From: Synaphobranchus kaupii
Taxonomy: Eukaryota > Chordata > Actinopteri > Anguilliformes > Synaphobranchidae
Length of the DNA stretch: 64,000 nt
NCBI GenBank assembly: GCA_029718625.1
Contig: CM056376.1
Coordinates: 115,768,263 to 115,832,262 of the forward strand
Direction of reading: 5' to 3'
The position numbers and the translations under genes were made by a program. Below the pieces are notes generated by a model that was not told the origin of the DNA, did not search any database, and saw nothing but the letters and a program-made list of their open reading frames with translations. Numbering within the stretch: position 1 is the stretch's first letter; each line of letters begins with the position of its first letter. This document shows, piece by piece, positions 11,056-19,705 of this stretch.

Positions 11056-11861
11056 CGGCCTTGTCGCCTCGCTGGCCGTTGTAGTGGCGTGCGTGTCCAG
11101 CAGACCTCCTCGCCATCGGCCACCCTGACGTGCTGGCGGGTTGGTTGTGGAGTGGGCCGGATAGCTAGGGTGTCTTCCGCCCGAGTTGTCATGCTCAAAG
11201 CCTCGCTTATGGAACCCGGTTGGGCTAGGCTAACGTGGTCACGTAGGCGCTCTGGCGTGAGGGCTCGCAGGAATGCATGCAGCGCTAGCTTCTCCTGCGC
11301 TGCTGCATCGAACTCTGGGTAGGCCTCGCGGGCGTAGCGCTGTACGTCGGCCGCCACTTTTCCCCAGCTCTCCTCCTCACAGCGGTAGCGGCTTAGCAGC
11401 TTTTCCCGGCTTGCTTCGGCGGAGCGGTGCTGGGTGAACCGCCGTTGGAGTGCTGCGGTCAGAGCCTGTAGGTTTTGTCGCTCCGCCGGCGGCAGGTCCA
11501 GGATCGCCTCCAGCGCTGGGCCCTCCAGGGCGAGTGCCAGGTGTCCCGCTGTCTGCTCCGGCGTCCAGCTAGCCAGCTGAGCTGCTAGCTCTAGCTGCGC
11601 TAGGTACGACTCCAGCGAAGCTGTTCCGTTGAACCGAGGTAGCTTCAGCTGCATTGTCGGCTTCGCGAGCGTGCCGTCGCGGCTTACCGATGCCGGATCC
11701 TCCTGTCTGCCGCTGAAGCCGTCCGGTCGCCTGGACACTCGCACCGCGGGAATCTGCCACTCGGGGCTAGTTATAGCCCCGGCCTTCCTCGCCTTCCTGC
11801 GGGTCAACTCGCCGATCGTCCGCTCCAGTTCCTCCATCTCCCTCAGTAGGGCTCGTTCCAT
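10947..11861 (-). CDS. gag: Gypsy Gag (capsid/nucleocapsid)
   Basis: About 304 codons from the ATG at 11861-11859. A coiled N-terminus (MEELERTIGELTRRKARKAG) is followed by a retrotrans_gag-type capsid region around FNGTASLESYLAQLELAAQ to LTPERLRDHVSL. One CCHC zinc knuckle, CYRCDEPGHIARDC, lies near the C-terminus. The frame is open to its natural stop. The codon before the ATG region overlaps the tRNA primer site, so the untranslated leader is very short. Gag would assemble the particle and package the RNA. It appears intact, although pol is not. Confidence 0.88.
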   Translation of the reverse strand: MERALLREMEELERTIGELTRRKARKAGAITSPEWQIPAVRVSRRPDGFSGRQEDPASVSRDGTLAKPTMQLKLPRFNGTASLESYLAQLELAAQLASWTPEQTAGHLALALEGPALEAILDLPPAERQNLQALTAALQRRFTQHRSAEASREKLLSRYRCEEESWGKVAADVQRYAREAYPEFDAAAQEKLALHAFLRALTPERLRDHVSLAQPGSISEALSMTTRAEDTLAIRPTPQPTRQHVRVADGEEVCWTRTPLQRPARRQGRCYRCDEPGHIARDCPAPAPKPRKPPPSGNEAGTAQ

Positions 11862-11878
11862 CCCACTTCCGGACACCA
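11861..11878 (-). other. Primer binding site, tRNA-Leu type
   Basis: One base inside the 5' LTR, the - strand reads TGGTGTCCGGAAGTGGGA. From memory the 3' end of vertebrate tRNA-Leu gives TGGTGTCAGAAGTGGGA, so the match is nearly complete. Other tRNAs fit much less well. Confidence 0.75.
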
Positions 11879-11879
11879 A

Positions 11880-12341
11880 TGTAGCGAGCGCGGAGAATGA
11901 GGGAGAGAGACAGCAGTTTGCAGTACCCGAATCGCTCTAGCCGAGCTTCGTTTTATTCACGCTACCTTACCAGCTCTTAAAAGAGCCGTTAGCTTTTCCA
12001 GGATCCAGCTCAGCGTTGTTCACAGTTGAAGCACCTTCGTAGACTGACCAGGAATCACTTCAGGTACTGCCTTATATTTCAACTAGTTGGCTGTGATTGG
12101 CGAACACACTTACAAATTCCTAGCCAATCACAGCCACACATAAATTAGTTACAGTTACTTACAGTTACGTTTAAACAAAGTGACAGTTACAGTTTACAGT
12201 TACGCTAACACAATTGACGGCTAACAAGCTAACACAATTAAAACACACACAGCACGCTATTTACAAGTATTTACACTTCAACCGGGTAGCGGCTCACTAC
12301 CCGGTCCTAGCTGGCCAGTTGACAACCCCCAGGCCGCCACA
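11880..12341 (-). repeat. 5' LTR of the gypsy element
   Basis: 462 bp, TGT...ACA, apparently identical to the 3' LTR. A CCAAT-type inverted pair ('ttggctgtgattgg' and 'ctagccaatcacagcc') lies in its middle. It is presumably the promoter-bearing copy, directing transcription leftward. Confidence 0.93.
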
Positions 12342-12593
12342 TTATTATCATTATTATTATTAAGAAGGAGGAGGAGGAAGGGAGGAAATTATTGCAATCA
12401 TTATATGACACCATTAGTGTCGATTTTAATTTGATAATTTGATATTCTTGTATTGAAATTAGGTGCCCAGTCATTTATTTTAATGTCCAGCTCTCTGTCA
12501 GTGTTTTTATTCGCTGAGCGCAATGGCCCGTTTCAACAGCAAAGCAGAGCCATGCAGTAACTAACCACTTCCCTTCAGTCGAATGTTGTTACC
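12342..12593. other. Short flank between the gypsy element and the X-box
   Basis: The ATT microsatellite remainder (12342-12361) is followed by AT-rich and then mixed sequence. No other feature is seen. It probably forms the distal promoter of the CCDC166-like gene. Confidence 0.4.
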
Positions 12594-12607
12594 GTTGCCG
12601 TGGCAAC
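12594..12607. promoter_or_regulatory. RFX X-box, perfect palindrome GTTGCCGTGGCAAC
   Basis: The 14 bases fit the X-box consensus GTNRCC-N(0-3)-RGYAAC exactly and both half-sites are perfect. RFX factors bind such sites in promoters of ciliary genes. It stands 30 bases upstream of a good splice donor (12637) and 1.3 kb upstream of the first coding exon of the CCDC166-like gene, a DUF4515-type coiled-coil protein. That family includes a basal-body protein (BBOF1). The functional role is inferred. Confidence 0.7.
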
Positions 12608-12636
12608 ATCAAGCCATCCTTCATCGCCTTGGGAAG
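12608..12636 (+). other. Probable end of a non-coding first exon of the CCDC166-like gene
   Basis: The donor GGGAAG|GTGAGA at 12637 would pair with the acceptor ccccag at 13901-13904. The 5' limit (transcription start) cannot be fixed from sequence. Confidence 0.45.
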
Positions 12637-13810
12637 GTGAGAAAACTGTAGGACGTCAACATTGGGTTGTCTAAATTAGGCTTCCTGAAAAATAACTAAT
12701 AAGCTTGCTAGCTTACTACTTATTAGCTTATCGTAGGGGTTTATTCCCGAACTCTTCACAACGAAACGTTAAAAACGTAAAACGTACCATTGTCAAACGT
12801 TTTCATTTTAACGTTAACCAGCTAACGTTAGCTCCATATCAACGATAAACGTTATTGCAAATGTTAATGTTAGCTAGATGGTTAAAATGAGGTGCTGTTA
12901 AATGAGCGAAACAGTAGCCTATATAACAAGGCAATCTATTTAAATAGGTAAGGCCGGGATTTGCGAATTGCGTAGGGCGGTGGATACTCAATTGAAGTTA
13001 CCTAGTTTGCAATAACCTTCTTTGTTGAATAAGTTAGGCTACTCTCTTCTAGCACCTTAATAGCTTTTTGTAACGGTACACAATATATGTTGTGAAAACC
13101 ACTCACAAAGGATATTTAAAAACTAACGTTAGTCTATATTTCGATTTTGAAACAAAAAACGAAATCTCAACATACAAATAGCAATAACCAATATAACAGT
13201 AACGCAGCACTGCGTTTGCCATATCAGAAGCCATAATGATTTTTTGATTTTAAAAAAAAAAAACTGAAATACCAACTATTGTAATTGTAATACACTTGAG
13301 AATGTGGGGTGCATCTCAGAAAACTCACTTAAGTAGAACACACTTGATATTTAACAGATATAACTTTTTCATAAATCATTGCATGCATAGCCTGCCATCA
13401 CCTAACGTTAATGTAGGCTACAGCGTATGCCATTTCAGAAATTTTAACACCCTGAACACACCTTCTAAACACACCTTATTATAACCAATGCTTTCATTCT
13501 CGACCAGGAGCAGGCTATAACAAGCTAAGTGTGTTTGTTCAACTGTAGAAAATATACATTTCTGGGTTGATTTTATACTTTTATAGCACACTGAAAAAAT
13601 TAAAGCATTAGTTGATTTGACTGATTAAAGGTCATGGGGTACTGAGTGTGCCTGCTGAGTTGGTTTGTGCTGAGTGATTAAAAATCCAGGGCTGTGAATA
13701 TAGGACATTGTTCTTCATGGCCTACATAGCCATAACACTTAACACACTGGTTTTAATGTTTAACTGTAATGCTGTACTCTGCAACCTGAGTCATAACTGC
13801 TAAGTCTGTC

Positions 13811-13899
<89 letters not shown>

Positions 13900-13904
13900 C
13901 CCAG
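12637..13904 (+). other. Probable 5'-UTR intron of the CCDC166-like gene
   Basis: AT-rich DNA with no coding signature or recognised transposon. A (TG)n run of about 42 units (13814-13897) lies directly before the acceptor CCCCAG and replaces the usual polypyrimidine tract. Confidence 0.45.
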
Positions 13905-13927
13905 AAGGTCAGTAAGTGTGTACCACA

Positions 13928-14049
13928 ATGCCCAAAAAGAAGAAAGAGAAGGCAGAGAAGGTGTCGGAGGCGGAGGCTGTAGTGGATCAAGACGCGGAGC
14001 AGCCTCCACCCCAAACAGAGACGGAGAGAGAGGTTCAGCTGCGGAGAGA
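13928..14049 (+). CDS. ccdc166: CCDC166-like coding exon 1
   Basis: ATG in the context taccacaATGC. It encodes a Lys-rich start and an acidic/Pro-rich stretch, ending in phase 2 at GAGA|GTAAGA. The exon itself begins at 13905 after ccccag, leaving 23 bases of 5' UTR. Confidence 0.8.
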
Positions 14050-17000
14050 GTAAGACCAGCAACACCTGCTGCCCTGCTGCACGTAACTACACACCTACTA
14101 CACCTGCCACACCAACCTATACACCTACTACACCCACCGCACCAACCTACACACCTACTACACCTGCCACACCAACCTATACACCTACTACACCCACCGC
14201 ACCAACCTACACCTACTACACATGCCACACTAACCTACAGACCTACTACACCCACCACACCAACCTACACACCTACTACACTCGCCACACCAACCTACAC
14301 ACATACTACACCCTCCACACCAACCTACACACTTACTACACCCGCCACACCAACCTACAGACCTACTACACACGCCACACTAACCTACAGATCTACTACA
14401 CCCACCACACCAACCATCACACCTACTACACTCGCCACACCAACCTACACACCTACTATACCCGCCACACCAACCTACACACTTACTACACCCACCACAC
14501 CAACCTACACAGCTACTACACCCGCCACACCAACCTACAAACCTACTACACTCGCCACACCAACCTACAGACCTACTACACCCGCCACACCAACCTACAC
14601 ACCTACTATACTCGCCACACCAACCTACACACCTACTACACCCACCACACCAACCTACAGACCTACTACACCCCCACACCAACCTACGCACCTACTACAC
14701 TTGCCACACCAACCTACAGACCTACTACACCCACCACACCAACCTACACACCTACTACACTCGCCACATCAACCTACAGACCTACTACACCCACCACACG
14801 AACCTACACACCTACTACACTCGCCACACCAACCTACAGACCTACTACACCCACCACACTAACATACGGACCTACTACACCCACCACACCAACCTACACA
14901 CCTACTACACTCGCCACACCAACCTACACACCTAATACACCCACCACACCAACCTACACACTTACTACACCCGTCACACCAACCTACAGACCTACTACAC
15001 CCACCACACCAACCTACAGACCTACTACACCCCCACACCAACCTACACACCTACTACACTTGCCACACCAACCTACAGACCTACTACACCCACCACACCA
15101 ACCTACACACCTACTACACTCGCCACACCAACCTACAGACCTACTACACCCACCACACCAACTTACACACCTACTGTGACAACAACACTAACCTACAGCC
15201 CTATTACACCCACCACACCAACCTACACACCTACTACACCCACCACACCAACTTACACACCTACTACACCCACCACACCAACGTACACACCTACTACACC
15301 CACCACACCAACCTACAAACCTACTACACCCACCACACCAACTACACCTGCAACACCAACCTACACACCTACTACACCCACCACAGCAACCTACAGAGCT
15401 ACTACACCTGCCATACCAGTTGAAGGGGAGGATAGGGAGACTGCATCTGAACTTAGTGTGTCTGTATTGAGTGTGAGTGCATCTGCACTTATTGGACCTC
15501 ATTCATGAAACGTGAGCAGAACTAAATTGTACATAAATCGTTCGTATTAGCAATTTTGTTTGTATTTTGGCATAAGATTTGAGACATCAGATTTGTTCAT
15601 ACGTGCGAACAAAATTACTGCTCAGGACCACGCATATTGCATCTGTAAATTCAAAATGCCGCTAAATGTAGCTTCGGAATGGCAATTAGAATAGGCCTAT
15701 GAATTTATTTTTATTTTCAGTTAGATTCACAAGACTAAATGTAGCCTTTGAAGTGCACAATGCAAACGTAATAATTACGACGGTAAAAAGCAAGCACTAT
15801 AGATTAAGCCTATTAATCAATTGTAGGCTATGAATTTTTATTTAATTAGACCCATAACTTAATTTATTCTCCCAGTAGGCTACTATTTTTCTGAATTGAT
15901 TAAAGTAAAATGTTATATGACGTTAAATATGCAAATTAATACACACATTTAACCATTGAACGAAATTTGCTATAAAATGACTTACAGGTCTGTTTAGCCA
16001 GCGTTGCAATGGCTGATCTTGTGCTGTTGGAGGAGTTGGCTCCTTAGGAGAGAGCGCATCTTTAGGATTGCACATAGGCTAGGGTATTTGTTGGCTGAGA
16101 GTGATGTATGGCTGGTTAGTCGTTTTTGGGTTTTTAAAAAATTATAAAATGGCAATTATAAAATTGCCAACCTGCCCAATGTTATTGGTGCCGTAGGCTA
16201 TGCACTGCACAAACATAGCCTCAAGTCTCCATCTGAAAATATGTTTTTGCGTATATGAATAGAAAGGGCTATCACATCTGTGCAGCTCATATGTCATGCG
16301 AAATGTATTGCTCAACGTCCTGGTCCAGTTGCCTGGTGGGCCCCAAGACAGCATCATTCTGTGGGGCAATTCAGTTTGCACTCGTTTGTAGAACGCTGTG
16401 GTGAGAGACGGCTGGTTTATAGAATAGGATAGAATAGAATACTTTACTGTCATTGTACAGCAGTACAATGAAATTCAAGGTGTGACTCCCTGAGTGATGC
16501 TTACAACGGGCTAAAATATATACACATAATAATAATAGTAATAATCACAATAACAGAATAGAATAGACAGGTTAAAAATATACTTCCATAAAAAAATATA
16601 TATGTACATCCTCACACTTGACATGCCAAACCCAGACATTCAATATTCATATACAGTTGAAGTCGGAAGACATCAAAAGACTCTTGATATCTTATTTTCT
16701 GGTACTCTTACAAGCGATATTATAACATCTCTGCATTTGAATGGATCTCTATGGGAATTGGGGGGTGGGACTAGATTTAGCTGTAAATTACACTGGAACA
16801 GTATGGAAACACATGGTTGGCTAAATCAAAGGTCTGACATATCAAACAAGCTTTAAATCATCACTCTGCTGCCAGAAATACAGTAGATATGGATGGATAA
16901 CTTGAAGGGTTTCTTCTCCTGACTTATTTATCCATTGAGTTCAGTAGGAAAATTTCAACTATATATATTTCAACTGTAAATATATAATAATAATAAAAAT

Positions 17001-18627
17001 GATATATATATTATATACGTATATATATAAGAAACGTCCTATAAAAGAAAATCAACAAAAGTCCATGTAGTTTAAAAAAGATGGGTTTTGAGGAGAGACT
17101 TGAATAAAGTGATAGACTCAGCTTTCCTAACAGAGTCTGGGAGTGAGTTCCACAGTTCAGGGGCAGCACAGATAAAGGCATGACCTCCCATGGTCTTCAG
17201 CCTGTAACGGAGCTGCTGAAGAGAGATGGAGCTGGAGGAGCAGAGTGGACAACTTCCATATGAGGCAATTCATGGGCGTGGATTAATGCTAATCGCAAAA
17301 CAAGATGCATACGCTTGTCATTTACGATGAATCGGCATGTATGAACGTACGCACGGAATACGAACAAGTCTGCCTTTCCCACACGGTTTGATGAATCCGG
17401 CGTAAATTCTTTGTACTAACTTGTTTCGCGCATATTTAGGGAGGTTTCATGAATGTGTCTGTACTACTATATCTACACTGAGTGTGTCTCTACATCTGTG
17501 CTGAGAGTAACTGTACTGAGTGTGGCTGCGCTGTGTCGGTACTGAGTGTATGTACTGAGTGTGGCTGCGCTGTGTCGGTACTGAGTGTATGTACTGAGAG
17601 TGTCTGTACTGAGTGTGGCTGCACTGTGTCGGTACTGAGTGTATGTACTGAGTGTGTCTGTACATCTGTACTGAGTGTGACTGCACTAACTGCGCCTGTA
17701 CTGAATGTCTCTACTGAGTGTGTATTGAGTGCATCTGTATTTAGCAGGTCTGTACTGAGTGCTCCTGTACTATGTTTTTCTGCACTAAGTCACATCTGTA
17801 CTGAATGTGTCTGTACTAAGTGTGTCTATACTGAGTGTGTATACTGAGTACGCCTGTAGAATGCATGAAGCAGAGAATGAGCTGAGCATGAATGGATCTA
17901 CAGGTACGAGGAGCTGACAGATACCCTGAACCACCTGAAGAGGAGAGTGGAGCAATTGTATCCTTCACTACATGCACACACACACAAGCACACACACATT
18001 CTATTTCACACTGACCACACACACGCGCACTCACATGCACACACACACACTCAGACACACGCACATACACACACACACACACACACGCACAACACACACA
18101 AGCACACACACGCACTCACACTCAGAGCAGAAATGTATAATATCCATATGATGCCATGTGAGCCTTGACGCCCCCCAACACAGACGCTGTGAAAATGACC
18201 TGCTCCAGAGTGAGGCTGATAAAATGCACGTGGATAGCGTGAGTGAATGAAACTGTCTTTACCTGCCGTATGTAGCTGGTCATCTGCCATGCTGCATGCT
18301 ATCTTGCCTCCCTGTTCTCCCACAGAGGGAGTACACCGCATACGTGTCCAAGAGGACCCAGAAGCGCCAGAGCGCCATCTCAACACTGAACGAGCAGAAC
18401 CAACAGGAGCTGCAGACACTCCGTGATCAGAAGGAGCTGGAGGAGGAGAAGCACTCCAAACAGGCTAACGGTATGCTGCTCGCTAACTTTTCCACTAAAT
18501 CTGCCCCAAACAGGCTAACAATATGTCACTCACTAACTGCACAAAACAGAGTGCACCGCTAACTCATGTTGGATAGCTTTAAACACTACACCTTCCACTG
18601 TCCACACCACTAACACAAACTGGGAAC

Positions 18628-18694
<67 letters not shown>

Positions 18695-19703
18695 CAGACC
18701 TGAAGAAGCAGGTCCTGGAGAGGGAAAGTCAGTTGGCTTTGCTGAAGAGCGAGATTGAAGAGCTTTGCGAGATCAAGGTGCGCAAAAAATACACACACAG
18801 GCTATACACACCCTGTGGAGCAACTGTGTGTGGTGTGTGTTTGTGCGTATATGATTGTATGTGTGTATGTTTATTCTATAGTAAGTGTACATGTGTGTAT
18901 GCAGAGGCTGCAGAAGCAGCAGTTGGTGCGTATAGCAGAGCTGCAGAGGGAGATGGATGTGACTAACAGCCAGTACACAGAGTCCATTCAGGCCCTCAGG
19001 GCCCAGTTCTTTGATGAGAAGCAGAAGTACGAGGATCAGGCCCGGCAGAAGATCCACGCCCTCGCCCTCGCAGCCAATAAGGTAAGAGTAACTGTGCAGA
19101 AGACCACTCCCTCACCTTCACAGCCAGTAAGGTAAGAGGAACTGTGCAGAAGGCCACGCCCCTATCCTAGCAGCCAATAAGGTAAGAGCAGCTGTGCAGA
19201 AGGCCATGCCCTTGCCCTCAGGGCCAATAAGGTCATTGCTTCCATATTTTATGCATATTCATAGGATCAATTTAATTCAAAATTTCAGCTTCAGCAGTCC
19301 ATAAACAGAAACACAGAGATGACTGGATCACCATCTGGGTGTGTTGACAGAATCTATGTCTGACCCTTGGTCACTGCAGGAGGCGTCGCAGTGCCTGATA
19401 TCGCACACGCAGCAGGTTTCGCAGGAGAACCAGTGGCTGCGTAAGGAGTTGCAGCAGCTGATCCAGCGGGCGCAGGTGCTGCACGACCACCAGGAGCAGC
19501 TGCAGGCACAGCGGCAGCAGCTTGTGCTAGAGCTGGATTACATGCAAGACCTGCGTCAGCTGCGCCCCGCCCATACCGCTGAAGAGCGCAGCCAGCAGGA
19601 GGCGGTGTGCTCCGAGAGAGAGGCGCAGGTCCCTACCTCCCGCCCGGATGCCCTGGCATTAGCCCGCAGCGTCGCCGCCATTACACAGGGAGCAGAGACA
19701 TAA
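13928..19703 (+). CDS. ccdc166: CCDC166-like coiled-coil protein (DUF4515 family), seven coding exons
   Basis: Exons 13928-14049, 17904-17957, 18184-18238, 18326-18470, 18698-18777, 18905-19081 and 19380-19703 join in phase to 957 bases, 318 codons plus TAA. The product starts [11 protein letters not shown], then forms a long coiled coil. Blocks such as [31 protein letters not shown] and [20 protein letters not shown] resemble mammalian CCDC166 as I recall it. BBOF1 and CCDC121 are more distant relatives. No signal peptide or membrane segment is seen, and the C-terminus is short and low-complexity. A ciliary or basal-body role is an inference from family and the upstream X-box. Introns are rich in minisatellites, and two donors are tandemly duplicated. 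The gene converges with sema4f. Confidence 0.82.
14084..15415 (+). repeat. 30-bp minisatellite in intron 1, about 44 units
   Basis: The unit is close to ACACCTACTACACCCACCAC plus ACCAACCTAC. Because the period is a multiple of three and lacks stops, it yields long Thr-Pro-Tyr and His-Leu-Pro open frames. These frames are not joined to the exon 1 frame, which stops at TAA 14051, so they are not coding. Confidence 0.95.
16009..16400 (+). pseudogene. PIF/Harbinger transposase fragments
   Basis: Three blocks in different frames match the DDE-type nuclease of the Harbinger family: [11 protein letters not shown] (16009) shifting to [19 protein letters not shown], then LPNVIGA with KSPSENMF, then [19 protein letters not shown]. 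Stops and frameshifts separate them and the last third is missing. Recognition is by motif memory of fish HARBI1-like proteins. Confidence 0.68.
16425..16525. mobile_element. LINE-type tail with (ATAGA)n
   Basis: 'tactttactgtcattgtaca' followed by 'atgaaattcaaggtg' is a common teleost non-LTR 3' tail, here preceded by an ATAGA repeat. It is inserted in the Harbinger remnant. Low-complexity TAA/TA sequence follows. Confidence 0.45.
16654..16960. mobile_element. Fold-back element, copy 1 (one arm) joined to a Tc1 tip
   Basis: A 16-base Sleeping Beauty-type terminus (CAGTTGAAGTCGGAAG, 16654-16669) is joined directly to 'acatcaaaagactcttgata', the end of the palindromic family also seen at 50482 and 56865. 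Only the left arm and the centre are present. Confidence 0.6.
17075..17260. mobile_element. Possible LINE-derived fragment
   Basis: The segment 'ttttgaggagagacttgaat' through 'agctgctgaagagagatgga' resembles a fragment often found in fish non-LTR elements. No frame is open for any length. The family is uncertain. Confidence 0.3.
17450..17865 (+). repeat. Degenerate minisatellite in intron 1 (TGTACTGAGTGTGTC-type)
   Basis: Repeats of 15-36 bases built on TGTACTGAGTGTGTCTG and variants. The array ends about 40 bases before the acceptor of coding exon 2. Open frames over it are artefacts. Confidence 0.85.
17904..17957 (+). CDS. ccdc166: CCDC166-like coding exon 2
   Basis: Acceptor GATCTACAG, donor TT|GTATCC. 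Encodes [17 protein letters not shown] and completes the split codon with exon 1. A CA-rich microsatellite (17973-18120) fills the next intron. Confidence 0.78.
18184..18238 (+). CDS. ccdc166: CCDC166-like coding exon 3
   Basis: Acceptor AACACAG, donor AGC|GTGAGT. Encodes [18 protein letters not shown] and ends in phase 0. Confidence 0.8.
18326..18470 (+). CDS. ccdc166: CCDC166-like coding exon 4
   Basis: Acceptor CTCCCACAG, donor ACG|GTATGC. Encodes [18 protein letters not shown] and a coiled-coil stretch. It ends in phase 1. The exon end is repeated 50 bases downstream (18511-18520) with the donor destroyed. Confidence 0.85.
18630..18691 (+). repeat. (TG)n microsatellite abutting an acceptor
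   Basis: About 31 TG units run up to TTTCAG (18692-18697), the acceptor of coding exon 5. Confidence 0.97.
18698..18777 (+). CDS. ccdc166: CCDC166-like coding exon 5
   Basis: Acceptor GTTTCAG, donor AAG|GTGCGC. Encodes [20 protein letters not shown] and continues the coiled coil to phase 0. Confidence 0.83.
18905..19081 (+). CDS. ccdc166: CCDC166-like coding exon 6
   Basis: Acceptor TATGCAG, donor AATAAG|GTAAGA. Encodes [18 protein letters not shown] and [20 protein letters not shown]. Its last 30 or so bases with the donor are repeated three more times downstream. Confidence 0.85.
19046..19240 (+). repeat. 50-bp tandem duplication spanning the exon 6 donor, four units
   Basis: AATAAG-or-AGTAAG|GTAAGAG occurs with GT at 19082, 19132 and 19182. 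A fourth, degraded copy (AATAAG|GTCATT) is at 19232. Each unit carries exon-derived sequence (CAGAAG..CCAC.CCC...CAGCCA.TAAG) before the donor. The period is exactly 50. Confidence 0.9.
19380..19703 (+). CDS. ccdc166: CCDC166-like coding exon 7 and stop
   Basis: Acceptor TCACTGCAG. Encodes [20 protein letters not shown], a Gln-rich coiled coil and a short tail, ending at TAA 19701-19703. Confidence 0.85.
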   Translation, partial: EASQCLISHTQQVSQENQWLRKELQQLIQRAQVLHDHQEQLQAQRQQLVLELDYMQDLRQLRPAHTAEERSQQEAVCSEREAQVPTSRPDALALARSVAAITQGAET

Positions 19704-19705
19704 CC

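Larger units (their letters stand above)
6700..12341 (-). mobile_element. Ty3/gypsy LTR retrotransposon, complete but with a broken pol
   Basis: Two 462-bp LTRs flank gag and pol, all on the - strand: 5' LTR 11880-12341, primer binding site 11861-11878, gag, pol, polypurine tract 7162-7174, 3' LTR 6700-7161. The flanks share TTAT on both sides (6696-6699 and 12342-12345), but the target is an ATT repeat so the duplication is ambiguous. There is no envelope gene and no recognisable chromodomain. The element lies about 250 bases upstream of the X-box of the CCDC166-like gene, in the opposite orientation. Confidence 0.95.
15497..17452 (+). mobile_element. Decayed PIF/Harbinger transposon in intron 1
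   Basis: The ends 'cctcattcatgaaacgtgag' (15497) and 'gaggtttcatgaatgtgtct' (17440) are inverted repeats. Between them lie transposase remnants in + orientation. From 16009 an N-terminus like that of HARBI1-type transposases appears ([10 protein letters not shown], then RERIFR and [11 protein letters not shown] after a frameshift). From about 16165 come LPNVIGA and KSPSEN. From about 16300 comes [19 protein letters not shown]. Younger repeats have inserted at 16430-17210. It is inactive. Confidence 0.7.

Noticed and set aside
13816..14862. 348-codon Thr-Pro-Thr-Tyr repeat open frame
   Set aside because: It is the 30-bp intronic minisatellite read in a stop-free frame. It is not in frame with exon 1, whose own frame stops at 14051, and it starts inside a TG microsatellite.
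14084..15415. CRISPR-like array of 30-bp repeats
   Set aside because: Units are contiguous with no unique spacers, and the genome is eukaryotic. The same applies to the arrays at 19706, 41215 and 55810.
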